Shown: positions 17,022 to 26,965, numbered from the stretch's first letter. The stretch: DNA of 64,000 bases from Acidobacteriota bacterium (GCA_025353165.1 JANXRE010000017.1:41005-105004); one strand, 5' to 3'. Notes: generated from the letters alone by a model not told the origin. Made by a program: numbers and translations.

Positions 17022-17923
17022 AGAAGCCAGCTTGGGCGGGCGTGTTTCCCGCGGTGACGACGCAGTTTCGTTCCGACTATTCTCTCGACCTGGATGGGAC
17101 CGCCCGTCACGTCGAAGCGCTGATCGGCAGCGGCGTGCACGGGTTGATTTTCCTGGGCAGCGTGGGGGAGAACACCGCTCTTGAGTATCACGAGAAACTG
17201 ACGGTCCTCCGCGCGATGAAGGACGTGGTGCGCGGACGTGTTCCCGTGCTGAGCGGCGTGGCGGAAACCACCACGGCGCTCGCCGGCCGCTATGCGCGGG
17301 ACGCGGAGGAGATCGGACTGGATGGTCTGATGGTCCTGCCGGCGATGATCTACAAGGCCGACCGCCGCGAGGCACTGGCTCACTTCCGGTCCGTCGCGAA
17401 GTCCACGGCGCTGCCGATCCTGATCTACAACAACCCGGTGGGCTATGGGGTCGATCTCACACCGGACATGCTCCTCGAACTGGCCGATCTCGAGAACATG
17501 GTCGCGGTCAAGGAATCCTCGGACGACGTGCGCCGGGTGACCGACATCATCAATGCGTGCGGCGACCGGTTTCTGTTGTTCTCCGGCGTGGACGACCTGG
17601 TGCTGGAGAGCGTGCTGCTGGGATCGCAGGGCTGGGTGTCGGGGTTGGTCAACGCCTTTCCGAACGAGAACCGGGTGTTGTGGGAGCTGGCGACCTCCGG
17701 GCGGTGGGAGGAAGCACGCGCTATCTATCGGTGGTATATGCCTCTTCTTCATCTGGATACAAAGCCAAAGCTCGTGCAATACATTAAGCTGTGCATGGCG
17801 GAAACCGGCCTCGGCAGCGAGATCACACGCCCGCCGCGCCTCCCGATTGAGGGCGCGGAGCGCGAAGAGATTCTGTCCGTCATCCGCCAGGCGATCGCGA
17901 CGCGCCCGAAGCTGGCCCGATGA
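17018..17923 (+). CDS. DapA/NAL-family lyase, probable 1-pyrroline-4-hydroxy-2-carboxylate deaminase
   Basis: 301 residues, the size of the dihydrodipicolinate synthase superfamily. Schiff-base Lys165 lies in MVAVKESS; the active-site tyrosine is in IYNNPVGYG (Tyr137); GSVGEN corresponds to the family's GTTGE loop. The context decides the function: it overlaps by 4 bases a 4-hydroxyproline 2-epimerase and precedes the D-hydroxyproline dehydrogenase genes. In the known pathway the DapA-like enzyme converts 1-pyrroline-4-hydroxy-2-carboxylate to alpha-ketoglutarate semialdehyde and ammonia. A true lysine-pathway DapA is less likely in this setting. The last enzyme, the semialdehyde dehydrogenase, is not in the window. 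Confidence 0.82.
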   Translation: MKKPAWAGVFPAVTTQFRSDYSLDLDGTARHVEALIGSGVHGLIFLGSVGENTALEYHEKLTVLRAMKDVVRGRVPVLSGVAETTTALAGRYARDAEEIGLDGLMVLPAMIYKADRREALAHFRSVAKSTALPILIYNNPVGYGVDLTPDMLLELADLENMVAVKESSDDVRRVTDIINACGDRFLLFSGVDDLVLESVLLGSQGWVSGLVNAFPNENRVLWELATSGRWEEARAIYRWYMPLLHLDTKPKLVQYIKLCMAETGLGSEITRPPRLPIEGAEREEILSVIRQAIATRPKLAR

Positions 17924-18861
17924 TCCGCCGGGTCGGGGTCATCGATTCGCACACCGGCGGCGAGCCCACCCGGACGGTGATCGCCGGTGGGCCGGATCTC
18001 GGCGGCGGATCGATGGCGGAGCGTCTCGCGCGGTTCCGCGACGAGCATGACCGGTTTCGTTCCGCCGTGGTCAATGAACCGCGCGGATCGGACGTGGCGG
18101 TCGGCGCGCTGCTCTGCGAGCCAGTGGATCTGTCGTGCGCAGCCGGCGTGATATTCTTCAACAACGTCGGCTATCTCGGGATGTGCGGCCACGGCACCAT
18201 CGGCCTGGCGGTCACGCTGGCCTACATGGGGCGCATCGGTCCGGGCGCTCACCGTTTCGAAACGCCTGTTGGCGTGGTGACGGCGACGCTACATGATTCC
18301 GCCGATGTGACCATTGAAAATGTGCCGAGCTACCGGTCGCGAAAGGGCGTGACGGTCGAAGCGCCGGGCTTCGGGTCATTTACGGGCGATGTGGCTTGGG
18401 GCGGCAACTGGTTCTTCTTCGTGCACGAGCACAGTGAGCTCGTCGAACTCGCGAACGTCGATCGGCTGACCGAATGTACCTGGGCGATTCGCCAGGCGCT
18501 GTCGCGGAACGGCATCACCGGCGACAACGGGGCAGAGATCGACCACATCGAATTGTTTGGCCCGCCGTCGACGGCAAGCGCGCGGAGCAGGAATTTCGTA
18601 CTGTGTCCCGGCAAGGCTTACGACCGCTCGCCCTGCGGCACTGGCACCAGCGCGAAGATCGCGTGCTTGGCGGCGGATGGAAAACTGGCCGAGGGCGAGA
18701 CATGGCGCCAGGAGTCGATCGTAGGGTCGGTGTTCGAGGCGTCTTACGTGCGGCAAGGGGATGAGGTTCTGCCGCGCATTCGCGGCTCGGCATTCGTGAA
18801 CTCGGAGGCCACGCTGCTGCTCGATTCGCGCGATCCGTTCGAGTGGGGCATCCGGCGATGA
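17920..18861 (+). CDS. 4-hydroxyproline 2-epimerase (proline racemase family)
   Basis: 313 residues. Both catalytic cysteines are present: Cys89 in GMCGHGTIG and Cys239 in SPCGTGTSA, with [10 protein letters not shown] at the N-terminus. The two-cysteine arrangement separates active racemase/epimerase from the dehydratase branch, which has a Ser or Thr. The enzyme turns trans-4-hydroxy-L-proline into cis-4-hydroxy-D-proline. ATGA overlaps on both sides (17920-17923 and 18858-18861) show tight coupling to the deaminase and the flavoprotein. Proline racemase activity is an alternative, but the dehydrogenase/deaminase neighbours favour hydroxyproline. Confidence 0.9.
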   Translation: MIRRVGVIDSHTGGEPTRTVIAGGPDLGGGSMAERLARFRDEHDRFRSAVVNEPRGSDVAVGALLCEPVDLSCAAGVIFFNNVGYLGMCGHGTIGLAVTLAYMGRIGPGAHRFETPVGVVTATLHDSADVTIENVPSYRSRKGVTVEAPGFGSFTGDVAWGGNWFFFVHEHSELVELANVDRLTECTWAIRQALSRNGITGDNGAEIDHIELFGPPSTASARSRNFVLCPGKAYDRSPCGTGTSAKIACLAADGKLAEGETWRQESIVGSVFEASYVRQGDEVLPRIRGSAFVNSEATLLLDSRDPFEWGIRR

Positions 18862-19979
18862 ACGGCCGCACGCCCGATGTCGTCGTCGTCGGGGCGGGCA
18901 TCGTGGGAGCGTGTTGCGCGTGGGCCTTTGCGCGGGAAGGGCTGAGTGTGACGGTGCTCGACCGCGCCGGTATCGGACAGGGCGCGACGGCGGCCGGCAT
19001 GGGGCACATCGTCGTGATGGACGATTCAGAGGCGCAGTTCGCGCTCTGCCGTTATTCGCAACGGCTGTGGGCGGAACTTCGTCCTCAAATGCCGGCGGAT
19101 GTCGAATGGCAGGCTTGCGGGACCTTGTGGGTCGCGGCCGATGAGGACGAGCTGGAGGAGGCGGCGCGAAAGAAGACCTTTCTCGAGGCCGCCGGTATCG
19201 GCTGCGAGTTATTGGATGCGAAGTCGATCGCCGCGGCGGAGCCGAACCTTCGGCCCGGGCTCGCGGGCGGATTGCTGCAACCCGGCGACAGCGCGATCTA
19301 TTCACCGTGCGCCGCGCGGTGGCTGCTGGCTGTTTCGAAGGTGGACGTCCGGCTCGGCGTGGCGGTGACCCGCGTGCGATCCGGCGACGTGACGCTCGCT
19401 GACGGTTCGGAAATCGCGGCGGGCGTGATCGTGCTCGCCACCGGGGGGGCGGCGCGGTCGTTCGTTCCGCACTTGCCCATTCGACCGCGTAAGGGTCATC
19501 TGGCGATCACGGACCGTTATCCCGGCTGGCTGAATCACCAGGTAGTCGAACTGGGCTACGTCAAGAGCGCTAGCGGCGAATCGGCGGAATCGGTGGCCTT
19601 CAACATTCAGCCTCGGGCGACGGGGCAGTTGCTGATCGGATCGTCGCGCCAGTACGGCGTAGATACGCCGGACATCGATCAGCCCATCCTCGGAAGAATG
19701 CTGCGGCGGTGCATCGAGTACATGCCAGGGCTGGCCGGACTGTCGGTGATCCGGACGTGGACCGGTTTCCGGGCCTCCACGCCGGACAAATTGCCTGTCA
19801 TTGGTCCGCATCCGGAAGCCCGAAACGTTTGGGTCGCCACCGGACATGAAGGGCTCGGGATTACGATGGCTACGGGTACGGCGCGTCTGCTGGCGGACTC
19901 GGTGGTGGGCCGCGCGCCGGAGATTGCGATGCATCCATTCCTACCGTCTCGCTTCGTCGAGGTTTCGCGCCATGACTGA
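18858..19979 (+). CDS. D-hydroxyproline dehydrogenase, DadA-like FAD subunit
   Basis: About 373 residues from the ATG at 18858, which overlaps the epimerase stop. [21 protein letters not shown] is a DAO-type FAD motif and the end has [19 protein letters not shown], the second FAD-contact block of this amine-oxidase family. With the next two genes it forms the subunits of a heteromeric amine dehydrogenase (beta flavoprotein, 2Fe-2S protein, alpha flavoprotein) that oxidises cis-4-hydroxy-D-proline to 1-pyrroline-4-hydroxy-2-carboxylate. The stop overlaps the ferredoxin-like gene by 8 bases. Confidence 0.87.
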   Translation: MNGRTPDVVVVGAGIVGACCAWAFAREGLSVTVLDRAGIGQGATAAGMGHIVVMDDSEAQFALCRYSQRLWAELRPQMPADVEWQACGTLWVAADEDELEEAARKKTFLEAAGIGCELLDAKSIAAAEPNLRPGLAGGLLQPGDSAIYSPCAARWLLAVSKVDVRLGVAVTRVRSGDVTLADGSEIAAGVIVLATGGAARSFVPHLPIRPRKGHLAITDRYPGWLNHQVVELGYVKSASGESAESVAFNIQPRATGQLLIGSSRQYGVDTPDIDQPILGRMLRRCIEYMPGLAGLSVIRTWTGFRASTPDKLPVIGPHPEARNVWVATGHEGLGITMATGTARLLADSVVGRAPEIAMHPFLPSRFVEVSRHD

Positions 19980-20214
19980 CAGGGTTGCGCTTCACATCGA
20001 CGGGAAGACCGTCAAAGTGAGTTGCCGCGCTTCGGTTGCAAGCGCAATCTGGATTGCCGGCGGGTTCCGCCGTTCGGTTTCCGGCCAGCCCAGGGGACCG
20101 CTGTGCGGGATGGGAACGTGCTTCGAATGCCGGGCCACCGTGGACGGTGGGAAGCACGTGCGCACCTGCGTACTGACCTGCCGCGAGGGGATGGACGTCC
20201 GCACCGATGCCTGA
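19972..20214 (+). CDS. 2Fe-2S ferredoxin-like subunit of D-hydroxyproline dehydrogenase
   Basis: 80 residues ([13 protein letters not shown]). The cysteine pattern GPLCGMGTCFECRATVDG with a later VRTCVLTC fits the small plant-type 2Fe-2S subunit of heteromeric proline/hydroxyproline dehydrogenases and of octopine/opine oxidases. The start at 19972 places a short N-terminal ubiquitin-like strand before the cluster ligands and overlaps the flavoprotein end by 8 bases. It shuttles electrons between the two flavin subunits. Confidence 0.85.
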   Translation: MTDRVALHIDGKTVKVSCRASVASAIWIAGGFRRSVSGQPRGPLCGMGTCFECRATVDGGKHVRTCVLTCREGMDVRTDA

Positions 20215-21406
20215 GATCGTGGTGATTGGCGCTGGCCCAGCCGGATTGTCCGCTGCCGCGGCCGTCCGTTCTCATGGCCAGCGCGTCGTGCTTCTCGATG
20301 AGAATCCCGCGGCCGGAGGGCAGATCTGGCGCGGCGAGAGAACTGCGGTGGCGCAGGGCGTCGAAACGATGTTTGGGACCCGGGCGCTTGGTATCGCGTC
20401 AGCGGGAATGCTGCTCTGCGAAACTTCCGAAAGCGCGGTCGTGCTGCCATTCCGGAAGCTGGTGGTCGCAACCGGCGCGCGCGAGCGGTTCCTTCCGTTC
20501 CCTGGCTGGACTCTGCCGGGTGTGTTCGGCGCGGGCGGATTGCAGGCGATGGTCAAGTCCGGATTTCCCGTGGATGGCAAACGCGTCGTCGTGGCAGGGA
20601 CCGGACCGCTGCTTCTGGAAGTAGCCGAATATTTGCGGAGCCGCGGTGCGCGGATCGCGATTGTAGCGGAGCAGGCCCGCTGGACGTCACTGATCAGGTT
20701 CGGCCTGGCGCTTCGACATGCGCCGAGCAAGATGGCACAAGCGGCGCGGCTTGCCTTTTCGACGTTGCCGCGTGCGGGATGCTGGGTCACCGAAGTTCAC
20801 GGGACCGAGCATGTCGAGGCTGCAACGCTCACCGACGGCCGGCGGACCTGGCGGGAAGCCTGCGATTACGTCGCGTGCGGTTTCCACCTGGTTCCGAATA
20901 CCGAGATAGCGGCGGTTCTGGGCTGCCACTTGGAAGGCGGTGTCGTCTGGACGGATGATCTCCATGAGACGAGCATTTCCGGCATTTACTGCGCCGGGGA
21001 ACCGTGCGGCATTGGCGGGGTGGACAAGTCGCTGATCGAAGGCGAAATCGCGGGGCATGCCGCCGCCGGCCGCCTGCCGGTCGCGCGGTTGTTTGCGAAG
21101 CGCGCTCGCGCCCGCCGATTCGCGGCCGCGCTGGACGCTGTCACACGGCTCCGGCCCGAGCTGGCCCGGTTGGCGCGTGAGGACACCATCGTCTGCCGGT
21201 GCGAGGACGTGCCGCTCTCCCGCATCCGCGAGTGTTCGGACTGGCGCTCGGCGAAGCTGCTGACTCGCTGCGGGATGGGGCCGTGCCAAGGCCGCGTGTG
21301 CGGCAGCGCGCTCGAGAGCTTGTTCGGATGGCGTCCGGAGTCGGTCCGTCCGCCCGTGCAACCTGCGCGAGCCGGTACGTTGGCCGGTCTTACTGGTTCA
21401 GCTTGA
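20207..21406 (+). CDS. D-hydroxyproline dehydrogenase, FAD/NAD(P)-binding subunit with BFD-like 2Fe-2S domain
   Basis: 399 residues. VVIGAGPAGLSAAAAVRSHG is the FAD-binding motif and VVVAGTGPLLLEVAEYL the second dinucleotide site. GIYCAGEPCGIGGVDKSLIEG is the conserved flavin-contact block. The C-terminal domain has VCRCEDVPLSRIREC and CGMGPCQGRVCG, the four-cysteine pattern of a BFD-like 2Fe-2S domain. This architecture is that of HcnB/OoxA/alpha subunits of hydroxyproline dehydrogenase. Last gene of the operon; the 3' end overlaps by 17 bases the convergent lipoprotein gene. Confidence 0.87.
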   Translation: MPEIVVIGAGPAGLSAAAAVRSHGQRVVLLDENPAAGGQIWRGERTAVAQGVETMFGTRALGIASAGMLLCETSESAVVLPFRKLVVATGARERFLPFPGWTLPGVFGAGGLQAMVKSGFPVDGKRVVVAGTGPLLLEVAEYLRSRGARIAIVAEQARWTSLIRFGLALRHAPSKMAQAARLAFSTLPRAGCWVTEVHGTEHVEAATLTDGRRTWREACDYVACGFHLVPNTEIAAVLGCHLEGGVVWTDDLHETSISGIYCAGEPCGIGGVDKSLIEGEIAGHAAAGRLPVARLFAKRARARRFAAALDAVTRLRPELARLAREDTIVCRCEDVPLSRIRECSDWRSAKLLTRCGMGPCQGRVCGSALESLFGWRPESVRPPVQPARAGTLAGLTGSA

Positions 21407-21812
21407 TTCGGTAAGTGGTCAGGATGACGCGTGAGCCTTCCACCCGATACTCGAAGTGCTCCCGGCCCTCGCCCCGCTGGAAGCGAGTCTGATACACCAA
21501 ACCCACGTGGGACGGTTGAGCGGAGGCGAGCGGCGTCTGCGTCCGCCTGGACTCCACCACCGGCCCCAACTTGCCGTTCAGATACGATACGAACTCAGGA
21601 CAGGTAAGTTGCGTCACCGCGTCCAGCGCGTGCGGGTCTACGTTGGCGCAAATCTCCGAGGTCTGGTTCGACGATAGTCCGGCGTGGAATTCATTCACGG
21701 CCGCGACGGACGCTCGAACGAGAGGCGCTTCGGGTTCCTCGTTGTGCAAGCGTTTACATCCGGCGGACGAGATGACCAGCGCCAGGATCGAAAGCGGGAT
21801 GGATCGGCCCAT
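21390..21812 (-). CDS. Small putative lipoprotein of unknown function
   Basis: About 140 residues. The start at 21812 (MGRSIPLSILALVI) gives a signal peptide ending in the lipobox SSAGC; an upstream ATG at 21827 adds only five residues. The mature part has two cysteines (EICANVDP, QLTCPEF), which may form a disulfide, and a beta-rich C-terminus (FEYRVEGSRVILTTYRIKL). No family is recognised. It is probably anchored in the periplasm-facing or outer membrane. It lies just downstream (about 20 bases) of the same-strand orphan permease stop on the far side, reading in the same direction. Confidence 0.65.
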   Translation of the reverse strand: MGRSIPLSILALVISSAGCKRLHNEEPEAPLVRASVAAVNEFHAGLSSNQTSEICANVDPHALDAVTQLTCPEFVSYLNGKLGPVVESRRTQTPLASAQPSHVGLVYQTRFQRGEGREHFEYRVEGSRVILTTYRIKLNQ

Positions 21813-21830
21813 CTGGTTAGAGTACAACGT

Positions 21831-24338
21831 TCACTCGTACCTCAACGCCCGAATCGGATCGATCGCGCTGGCGCGGCGGGCTGGCAAAAAGCCCGCCCCG
21901 AGCGCAACTACCGCAAGCACGGTCACCGCGATCACGGTTGTCCGGAGGTCTGTCGGAGCCACGCCGAATAGCTGCGAGGACACCAACCGGCTCAGGGCAA
22001 ACGCGCTTGGAACGCCGATCGCCAGACCGATTCCAAGAAGTATAAACACCTCCCGCATGACCATCCAAACGACTGCGTGCTGCGGCGCGCCGAGAGCCAT
22101 TCGCAACCCGAGTTCTTTTGTTCTTCGTTCGACGACGAAGGCCATCACCCCGTACAGTCCGATCGCGGCCAGCAGCGTCGCGAGGACTCCGAATGCCGCC
22201 GAGAGGGTCGCAATCAGGCGTTCCGTCACCAGGGTCTCGTCTAATTGCCCTTCCAGCGTCTTGATGTCAAACACCGGCATCGCAGGATCGAGCCGGGCCA
22301 CTTGCTGGCGTAAAGCGCCGAACATCGACGATGCCGCCATCGACGTTCGCACGTAAAATGCGACCCCACTTGGGAAGTTGGATTGCGCGTTGGACACGAA
22401 TGCCTGGCGGTGTGTGCCTTCGCGCGGGCCTTCGTAGAGCGAGTCGTCCGCCACGCCGACGATCTCGATGTCCAGCTTCGACTTCGGGCCATCGCCGAAG
22501 CCGATGCGCCGCCCGACCGCACTCGCGTTCCCGAAGAAATGCTGCGCGAACTTTCGGTTGACGATGGCCACCGTGCTTTTTTCGCCCACGTCGCGCGAAT
22601 CGAAGTCGCGCCCTTCCAATAGATGCACGCCCATCGTTTTCCAGTAGCCCGAAGAGATGCTGTTCATGAAGACTTGCATATCCTCGCCGTCTTTCGACTG
22701 GTGTCCCTGGACCGACATCGTCGAATCCCATTCGCCTCCATGCAGCAGCGGGACGGCGGCGTACGCCGCCGATTTCACGCCCGGCATCCCGTTCAGGCCG
22801 TCGAGCAGTTCCCTGTAGAAGGCTTGGATTCGCGCGTTACTGTACCCGTTCAGCGATGGATCCACCTGGAATGTCACAAGGTTGTCGAGGCTGCCAAAGC
22901 CCGTATGGGTGCTGCGGAGATTGGCCAGGCTCGTCACGAAGAGGCCGGCGCCGGCCAGAAGCAAAAAGGAGAGCGCGACTTGCGCTGTCACCAGAACCTT
23001 GCGCAGTTTGACGCTCCCGCTGCCGCCGGTGATCGCGCCCACCACGTCCTTCAGCGTGTTCCAAATATCCAGCCGCGTCGCTTGCAGCGCGGGGGCGAGT
23101 CCGAAGAGCACCCCTGTCAACAACGCCAGTGCGAGGTTGAACGCGAGAATTCGTCCGTCCGGTTCGGCCCGCAAAGTGAACGGCATGTCGCTCGCAGGCA
23201 GGAAACTGAGCAAGGCGCGAATGGTCCAGATGGAAAAGACGATACCGACGATCGCGCCCGCCACCGAGAGCATCAGGCTTTCCACGAGTAGCTGGCGAAT
23301 CAACTGCGCGCGCGACGACCCGATCGCGAGTCGGACGGCGATCTCCTTCTGGCGGGCGACGGCACGCGCGATCAGCAAATTCGCGACGTTGAAACACGCG
23401 ATCAGCAGGACGAGCCCCACCATGCACATCAGCACGACCAGGGCGGTCGATGCCTGTTCGCGAATCTCCGAATACCCGGTGGCGGCGGGCTGGACCTTGA
23501 CCGTGCGCTTCAGGAATTCCCGGCGAAGATACTGCGAGAGATCCTTCATCTCCGTTTGCGTCAGCTCATATTCGAGCACTTGGTGAAACAACGGATCCAG
23601 TGACGCTTTCGCGGTCTGGACGGTGTACCCGGGCTTCATCCGCGCGAACATCTGGATCCACTGGCTACGCCTGTCGCCCAGCGAGTCCCACCCGGGCGTC
23701 ATGAGCGGCTTCATCTGGATCGGCACGCGGATTTGCGGCGATTGCCCCGGCTCGAGGCCGGAGAATCCGGGCGCGGACACGCCGACGATGATCATCGGAT
23801 AGTTGTTGACGAGGACCTTCTTCCCGAGGATCTTGGGATCGCTGTTGAAGCGCGTGGTCCAGTAATCGTGACTCAACACGATGGAAGGATGGCCCTTGTA
23901 GATCCGGTCGTCCTCGGCCGGCGAGAACACGCGCCCAACTGCCGGTTTCACGCCGAGGGCGTCGAAATAATTACCCGACACGAGTTCGGCGTTCACCCGC
24001 TCGGTCTTGTTGTCAAAGCTGATCGACAGCGGCGCGTAATACCTGCAGAAGACATAGCTGAAGGCAGGCGCCTTCTGCTGGAAGTCCTGGTACATCGGGT
24101 AGGACGCCGCGCGCCCGCCGCGATTGTTGCCGATGTGCGGACCGGTGGACCAGATCATCACTAGTTGCTGCGGGTCCTTCACTGGAAGCAGACGGAGAAT
24201 CAGCTGATCCAGCAGCGTGAAAATCGCGGTGTTCGCGCCGATTCCCAGGGCCAGCGATAGCACCGCCACCAGCGCGAACATCGGACTGCGCAAAAGCGTG
24301 CGCCAGGCGAACTTGACGTCGAAGAGGAAAGCAGCCAT
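21831..24338 (-). CDS. Large FtsX/MacB-type permease without ATPase (acidobacterial duplicated orphan permease type)
   Basis: About 835 residues from the ATG at 24338 (MAAFLFDVKFAWRTLLRSP). Two tandem halves each have a membrane helix, a MacB-type periplasmic domain and an FtsX three-helix block: LALGIGANTAIFTLLD and AVRLAIGSSRAQLIRQLLVE in the first, LGLRMALGAPQHAVVWMVMRE in the second. It ends with ARRASAIDPIRALRYE, the typical tail. This duplicated architecture, with no ATP-binding protein beside it, is the ADOP family, highly expanded in acidobacteria; its substrate and energy source are unknown. The gene diverges from msrB. Confidence 0.92.
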   Translation of the reverse strand: MAAFLFDVKFAWRTLLRSPMFALVAVLSLALGIGANTAIFTLLDQLILRLLPVKDPQQLVMIWSTGPHIGNNRGGRAASYPMYQDFQQKAPAFSYVFCRYYAPLSISFDNKTERVNAELVSGNYFDALGVKPAVGRVFSPAEDDRIYKGHPSIVLSHDYWTTRFNSDPKILGKKVLVNNYPMIIVGVSAPGFSGLEPGQSPQIRVPIQMKPLMTPGWDSLGDRRSQWIQMFARMKPGYTVQTAKASLDPLFHQVLEYELTQTEMKDLSQYLRREFLKRTVKVQPAATGYSEIREQASTALVVLMCMVGLVLLIACFNVANLLIARAVARQKEIAVRLAIGSSRAQLIRQLLVESLMLSVAGAIVGIVFSIWTIRALLSFLPASDMPFTLRAEPDGRILAFNLALALLTGVLFGLAPALQATRLDIWNTLKDVVGAITGGSGSVKLRKVLVTAQVALSFLLLAGAGLFVTSLANLRSTHTGFGSLDNLVTFQVDPSLNGYSNARIQAFYRELLDGLNGMPGVKSAAYAAVPLLHGGEWDSTMSVQGHQSKDGEDMQVFMNSISSGYWKTMGVHLLEGRDFDSRDVGEKSTVAIVNRKFAQHFFGNASAVGRRIGFGDGPKSKLDIEIVGVADDSLYEGPREGTHRQAFVSNAQSNFPSGVAFYVRTSMAASSMFGALRQQVARLDPAMPVFDIKTLEGQLDETLVTERLIATLSAAFGVLATLLAAIGLYGVMAFVVERRTKELGLRMALGAPQHAVVWMVMREVFILLGIGLAIGVPSAFALSRLVSSQLFGVAPTDLRTTVIAVTVLAVVALGAGFLPARRASAIDPIRALRYE

Positions 24339-24403
24339 TGAAGACCCAGACGAACGACGGGCGGATTTAGTTCGCGGTATCGTCAAATTATAGGGGCCGT
24401 ACC

Positions 24404-25006
24404 ATGGGAATGTTTGAAGCGCGATTGTCCAGCGGAATACCGCGCCGGGCGCTGTTGATCGTACCTTTTGCCGTTGCGGGTCTGGTCGCGGTTTCGTCGC
24501 GCAAACAGCGGCGCCTGCCCGACGCCGCGGCGCGCGGACAAGGCAGTCCGATCGCGCTCGTCCTGTTTTCGAACCGAGGGGAAAGAAAAGGAGAGATTCG
24601 AGTGAGCAAAGTCGTTAAGTCCGATGCCGACTGGCGCAAGGAATTGACCGCCGAGGAATACGCCGTCACGCGCCGCAAAGGCACCGAGCCGGCGTTCTCC
24701 GGGCGCTACTGCAATAACCACGAAGAAGGCCTGTACCGCTGCGTTTGCTGCGGAACGGCCCTGTTCCGGTCCGCGGAGAAGTACGAATCCGGCACGGGTT
24801 GGCCGAGTTTCTGGGCTCCCGCCGCCGAGGAGAATGTGCGAACCGAAACCGATACCAGCCTGTTCATGAAACGCACCGAGGTGTTGTGCGCGAAGTGCGA
24901 TGCCCACCTCGGGCACTTGTTCGACGACGGTCCCGAGCCGACCGGCGTGCGCTATTGCATGAACTCGGCCGCGCTGCGTTTTGTTAAGCCGGAGGAAGCT
25001 GAATGA
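24404..25006 (+). CDS. msrB: Peptide-methionine (R)-S-oxide reductase, membrane-anchored MsrB
   Basis: 200 residues. Residues about 15-32 are a hydrophobic anchor or uncleaved signal, followed by a basic linker; the SelR domain occupies about 70-195. Zinc ligands are CVCC and CAKC, the catalytic cysteine is in RYCMNSAALRF, and GTGWPSFW and LGHLFDDGP are the family blocks. It reduces methionine-R-sulfoxide in proteins. The N-terminal anchor suggests an extracytoplasmic job, unlike the plain cytoplasmic form; a cytoplasmic start at GTG 24603 (VSKVVKSDADW), preceded by a GGAGAG-like site, is a real alternative. The stop overlaps the DUF1080 gene start by 4 bases. Confidence 0.9.
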   Translation: MGMFEARLSSGIPRRALLIVPFAVAGLVAVSSRKQRRLPDAAARGQGSPIALVLFSNRGERKGEIRVSKVVKSDADWRKELTAEEYAVTRRKGTEPAFSGRYCNNHEEGLYRCVCCGTALFRSAEKYESGTGWPSFWAPAAEENVRTETDTSLFMKRTEVLCAKCDAHLGHLFDDGPEPTGVRYCMNSAALRFVKPEEAE

Positions 25007-25947
25007 AACCGCTTTGTCTTGTACTGCCGCTTTGTCTGGTACTGATTGTTTCGGCCGGGTTGGCTCAGGGACAGAAAGCGGAGCGCTCGCCGTTCACCGG
25101 CAGATGGGATCTGACCATCACGACCCCGAACGACACGTACCCGTCCTGGATGGAGTTCCAGGACAAAGGCGGAGCGCCTGAAGTTCGAGTGGTTGGGCGC
25201 GTTGCCAGCGTGCACCCGGCCAAGGACGTAAAGGTGGAGGGGTCGCGCCTCACGTTCGCCACGTCGGAATGGCTCGACGGGCAGAAGCCTGTCGCGTGGG
25301 AGTTCACGGTCGAGAACGGCAAGTTGACCGGTGTGCAGAAGCGGCCGGATATCCAGGGCGCGATCACGGGAGTTCACGCGCCCCCGCTGAAGCACAAGCC
25401 TCCTCCCGAGTGGGCCAGCCCGGAAACGATCTTCAACGGCAAAGACCTCGCCGGGTGGAAGCCGGACGACGCATCCAAGAACAACTGGAAAGCGATCGGC
25501 GGCGAGCTCGTCAATCAGGCGGCGGGAGCGAACATTCTCACCACGCGAAGCTTCGACGACTTCAAGCTTCACATCGAATATAACTGTCCAGATAAAGGAA
25601 ACAGTGGGGTTTATCTGCGTGGACGCTACGAGATTCAGGTGGAGTATGAATCTGCCGGCACCGAGGACGGGTTCCACGGAATGGGTTCGATTTACGGTTT
25701 TCTTGCGCCGAAAGCGGATCTGCCCCGCAAGCCCGGCGAGTGGGAGAGCTTCGACGTAACGCTCGTCGGCCGCACGGTCACTGTGGTGCGCAATGGCGTG
25801 ACGACGATTCAGCACCAGGAGATTCCGGGAATCACGGGCGGCGCACTGAACAGCCGCGAGGGTGCCTCCGGTCCGCTGCTGATCCAAGGCGATCACACCG
25901 GCGGGATGAAGTACCGGAAGATTACGATCGCGGTGCCGAAAAAATAA
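25003..25947 (+). CDS. Secreted DUF1080 (3-keto-disaccharide hydrolase-like) protein
   Basis: 314 residues with a cleavable signal (MKPLCLVLPLCLVLIVSAGLA, cut near AQG). A first beta-rich domain (about 28-125, FTGRWDLTIT) is lipocalin-like in feel. It is followed by a concanavalin-type DUF1080 domain with the signature IFNGKDLAGWKP, NWKAIGGELVNQ, LHIEYNCPDKGNSGVYLRGRYE and the ending KYRKITIAVP. Family members cleave 3-keto-glycosides or bind glycans in acidobacteria, planctomycetes and bacteroidetes. Shares an operon with msrB (4-base overlap); substrate unknown. Confidence 0.85.
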   Translation: MKPLCLVLPLCLVLIVSAGLAQGQKAERSPFTGRWDLTITTPNDTYPSWMEFQDKGGAPEVRVVGRVASVHPAKDVKVEGSRLTFATSEWLDGQKPVAWEFTVENGKLTGVQKRPDIQGAITGVHAPPLKHKPPPEWASPETIFNGKDLAGWKPDDASKNNWKAIGGELVNQAAGANILTTRSFDDFKLHIEYNCPDKGNSGVYLRGRYEIQVEYESAGTEDGFHGMGSIYGFLAPKADLPRKPGEWESFDVTLVGRTVTVVRNGVTTIQHQEIPGITGGALNSREGASGPLLIQGDHTGGMKYRKITIAVPKK

Positions 25948-25949
25948 AA

Positions 25950-26962
25950 GCCGTCCTGGTGTTGATCCTCGAGGTGTCCGCCGCGGCGCAGACGTAGCCG
26001 CGGGCGAGGGATCTGGGCGTCCCGTTGGAAGGAACTCCCGGTCCGCGGAACGCGATTACGGATGTCGCCGGCGTAGAGGTTGGCCACCGGACCATCATTG
26101 AGGGAGACAGCGTACGCACCGGCATCACGGCGGTGTGGCCGCGAGGCAAGGCATCGTCCGACCCGGTCTTTGGCGGATTCTTTTCGCAGAACGGCAACGG
26201 CGACATGACCGGCACACACTGGCTGGTGAAGATCCAGTGCACGCCGGGGACCAACACGTTTGACGGCGGATTCTATACGTACCCGATCGTGGCCGAAACT
26301 TAAGACGGCACTCTGAACGGCACCAATGGATTCCACGTGAAGCCCTCGGACGTGGAGATGGCGCTGGAGGCGCCGGCACCGGCATGGTCTGCTACGGCTT
26401 CAAGGGCGGGATCGGGACCTCGTCGCGCAAACTGAGCGCCGATCGGGGCGGGTACACGGTAGGTGTGCTGGTGCAATGCAACTGCGGCGCACGAAGGCAA
26501 CTGCGTATCGGCGGTCTGCCGGTAGGCGAGGAACTCAGCGCCAATCCGCCGCGCGCCGGAGTGTAATGGCCGTATCAGGAGGATGTGGGCTCGATCATCA
26601 TCGTGGTGGCCACCGATGCGCCGTTGCTGCCGCACCAGGTGCAGCGGTTGGCGCGGCGGGCGACCATGGGGCTCGCGCGCACGGGATCCACTTCGGGTAA
26701 CGGGTCGGGCGACATCTTCATCGCATTCTCCACCGCGAACCCGAATGCCGCCGCGGCCGGAGTCACAGCCAACGTCGCCATGTTGCCGAACGAGTCGCTG
26801 AACCCCGTGTTCGAGGCCTCCGTGCCGGCCACCGAAGAGGTGATCGTCAATGCAATGGTCGGCGCGGAGACGATGAGCGGGGCGCATGGTTCGACGGTTA
26901 CGGCGCTGCCGCACGACCGGTTACGGGATGTGCTTAAGAAGTACAACCGGTTGGCGCCCTGA
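25950..26962 (+). pseudogene. Degraded P1-family (DmpA/BapA-like) aminopeptidase
   Basis: Three conserved blocks of this family appear in order but cannot be translated as one protein. GTPGPRNAITDVAGVEVGH and YTYPIVAET come first, followed by a TAA at 26301 where the family has Trp. After NGFHVKPSDVEMALEA some sequence is missing, and the frame shifts near 26375. The next block is GMVCYGFKGGIGTSSR and ELSANP, then a stop at 26564. The last block, VGSIIIVVATDAPLLPHQ to LRDVLKKYNRLAP, keeps the Gly-Ser autocleavage site. There is also a stop at 25996 after the apparent signal peptide. At least three stops, a deletion and a frameshift make it a clear pseudogene. Confidence 0.85.
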
Positions 26963-26965
26963 ACG

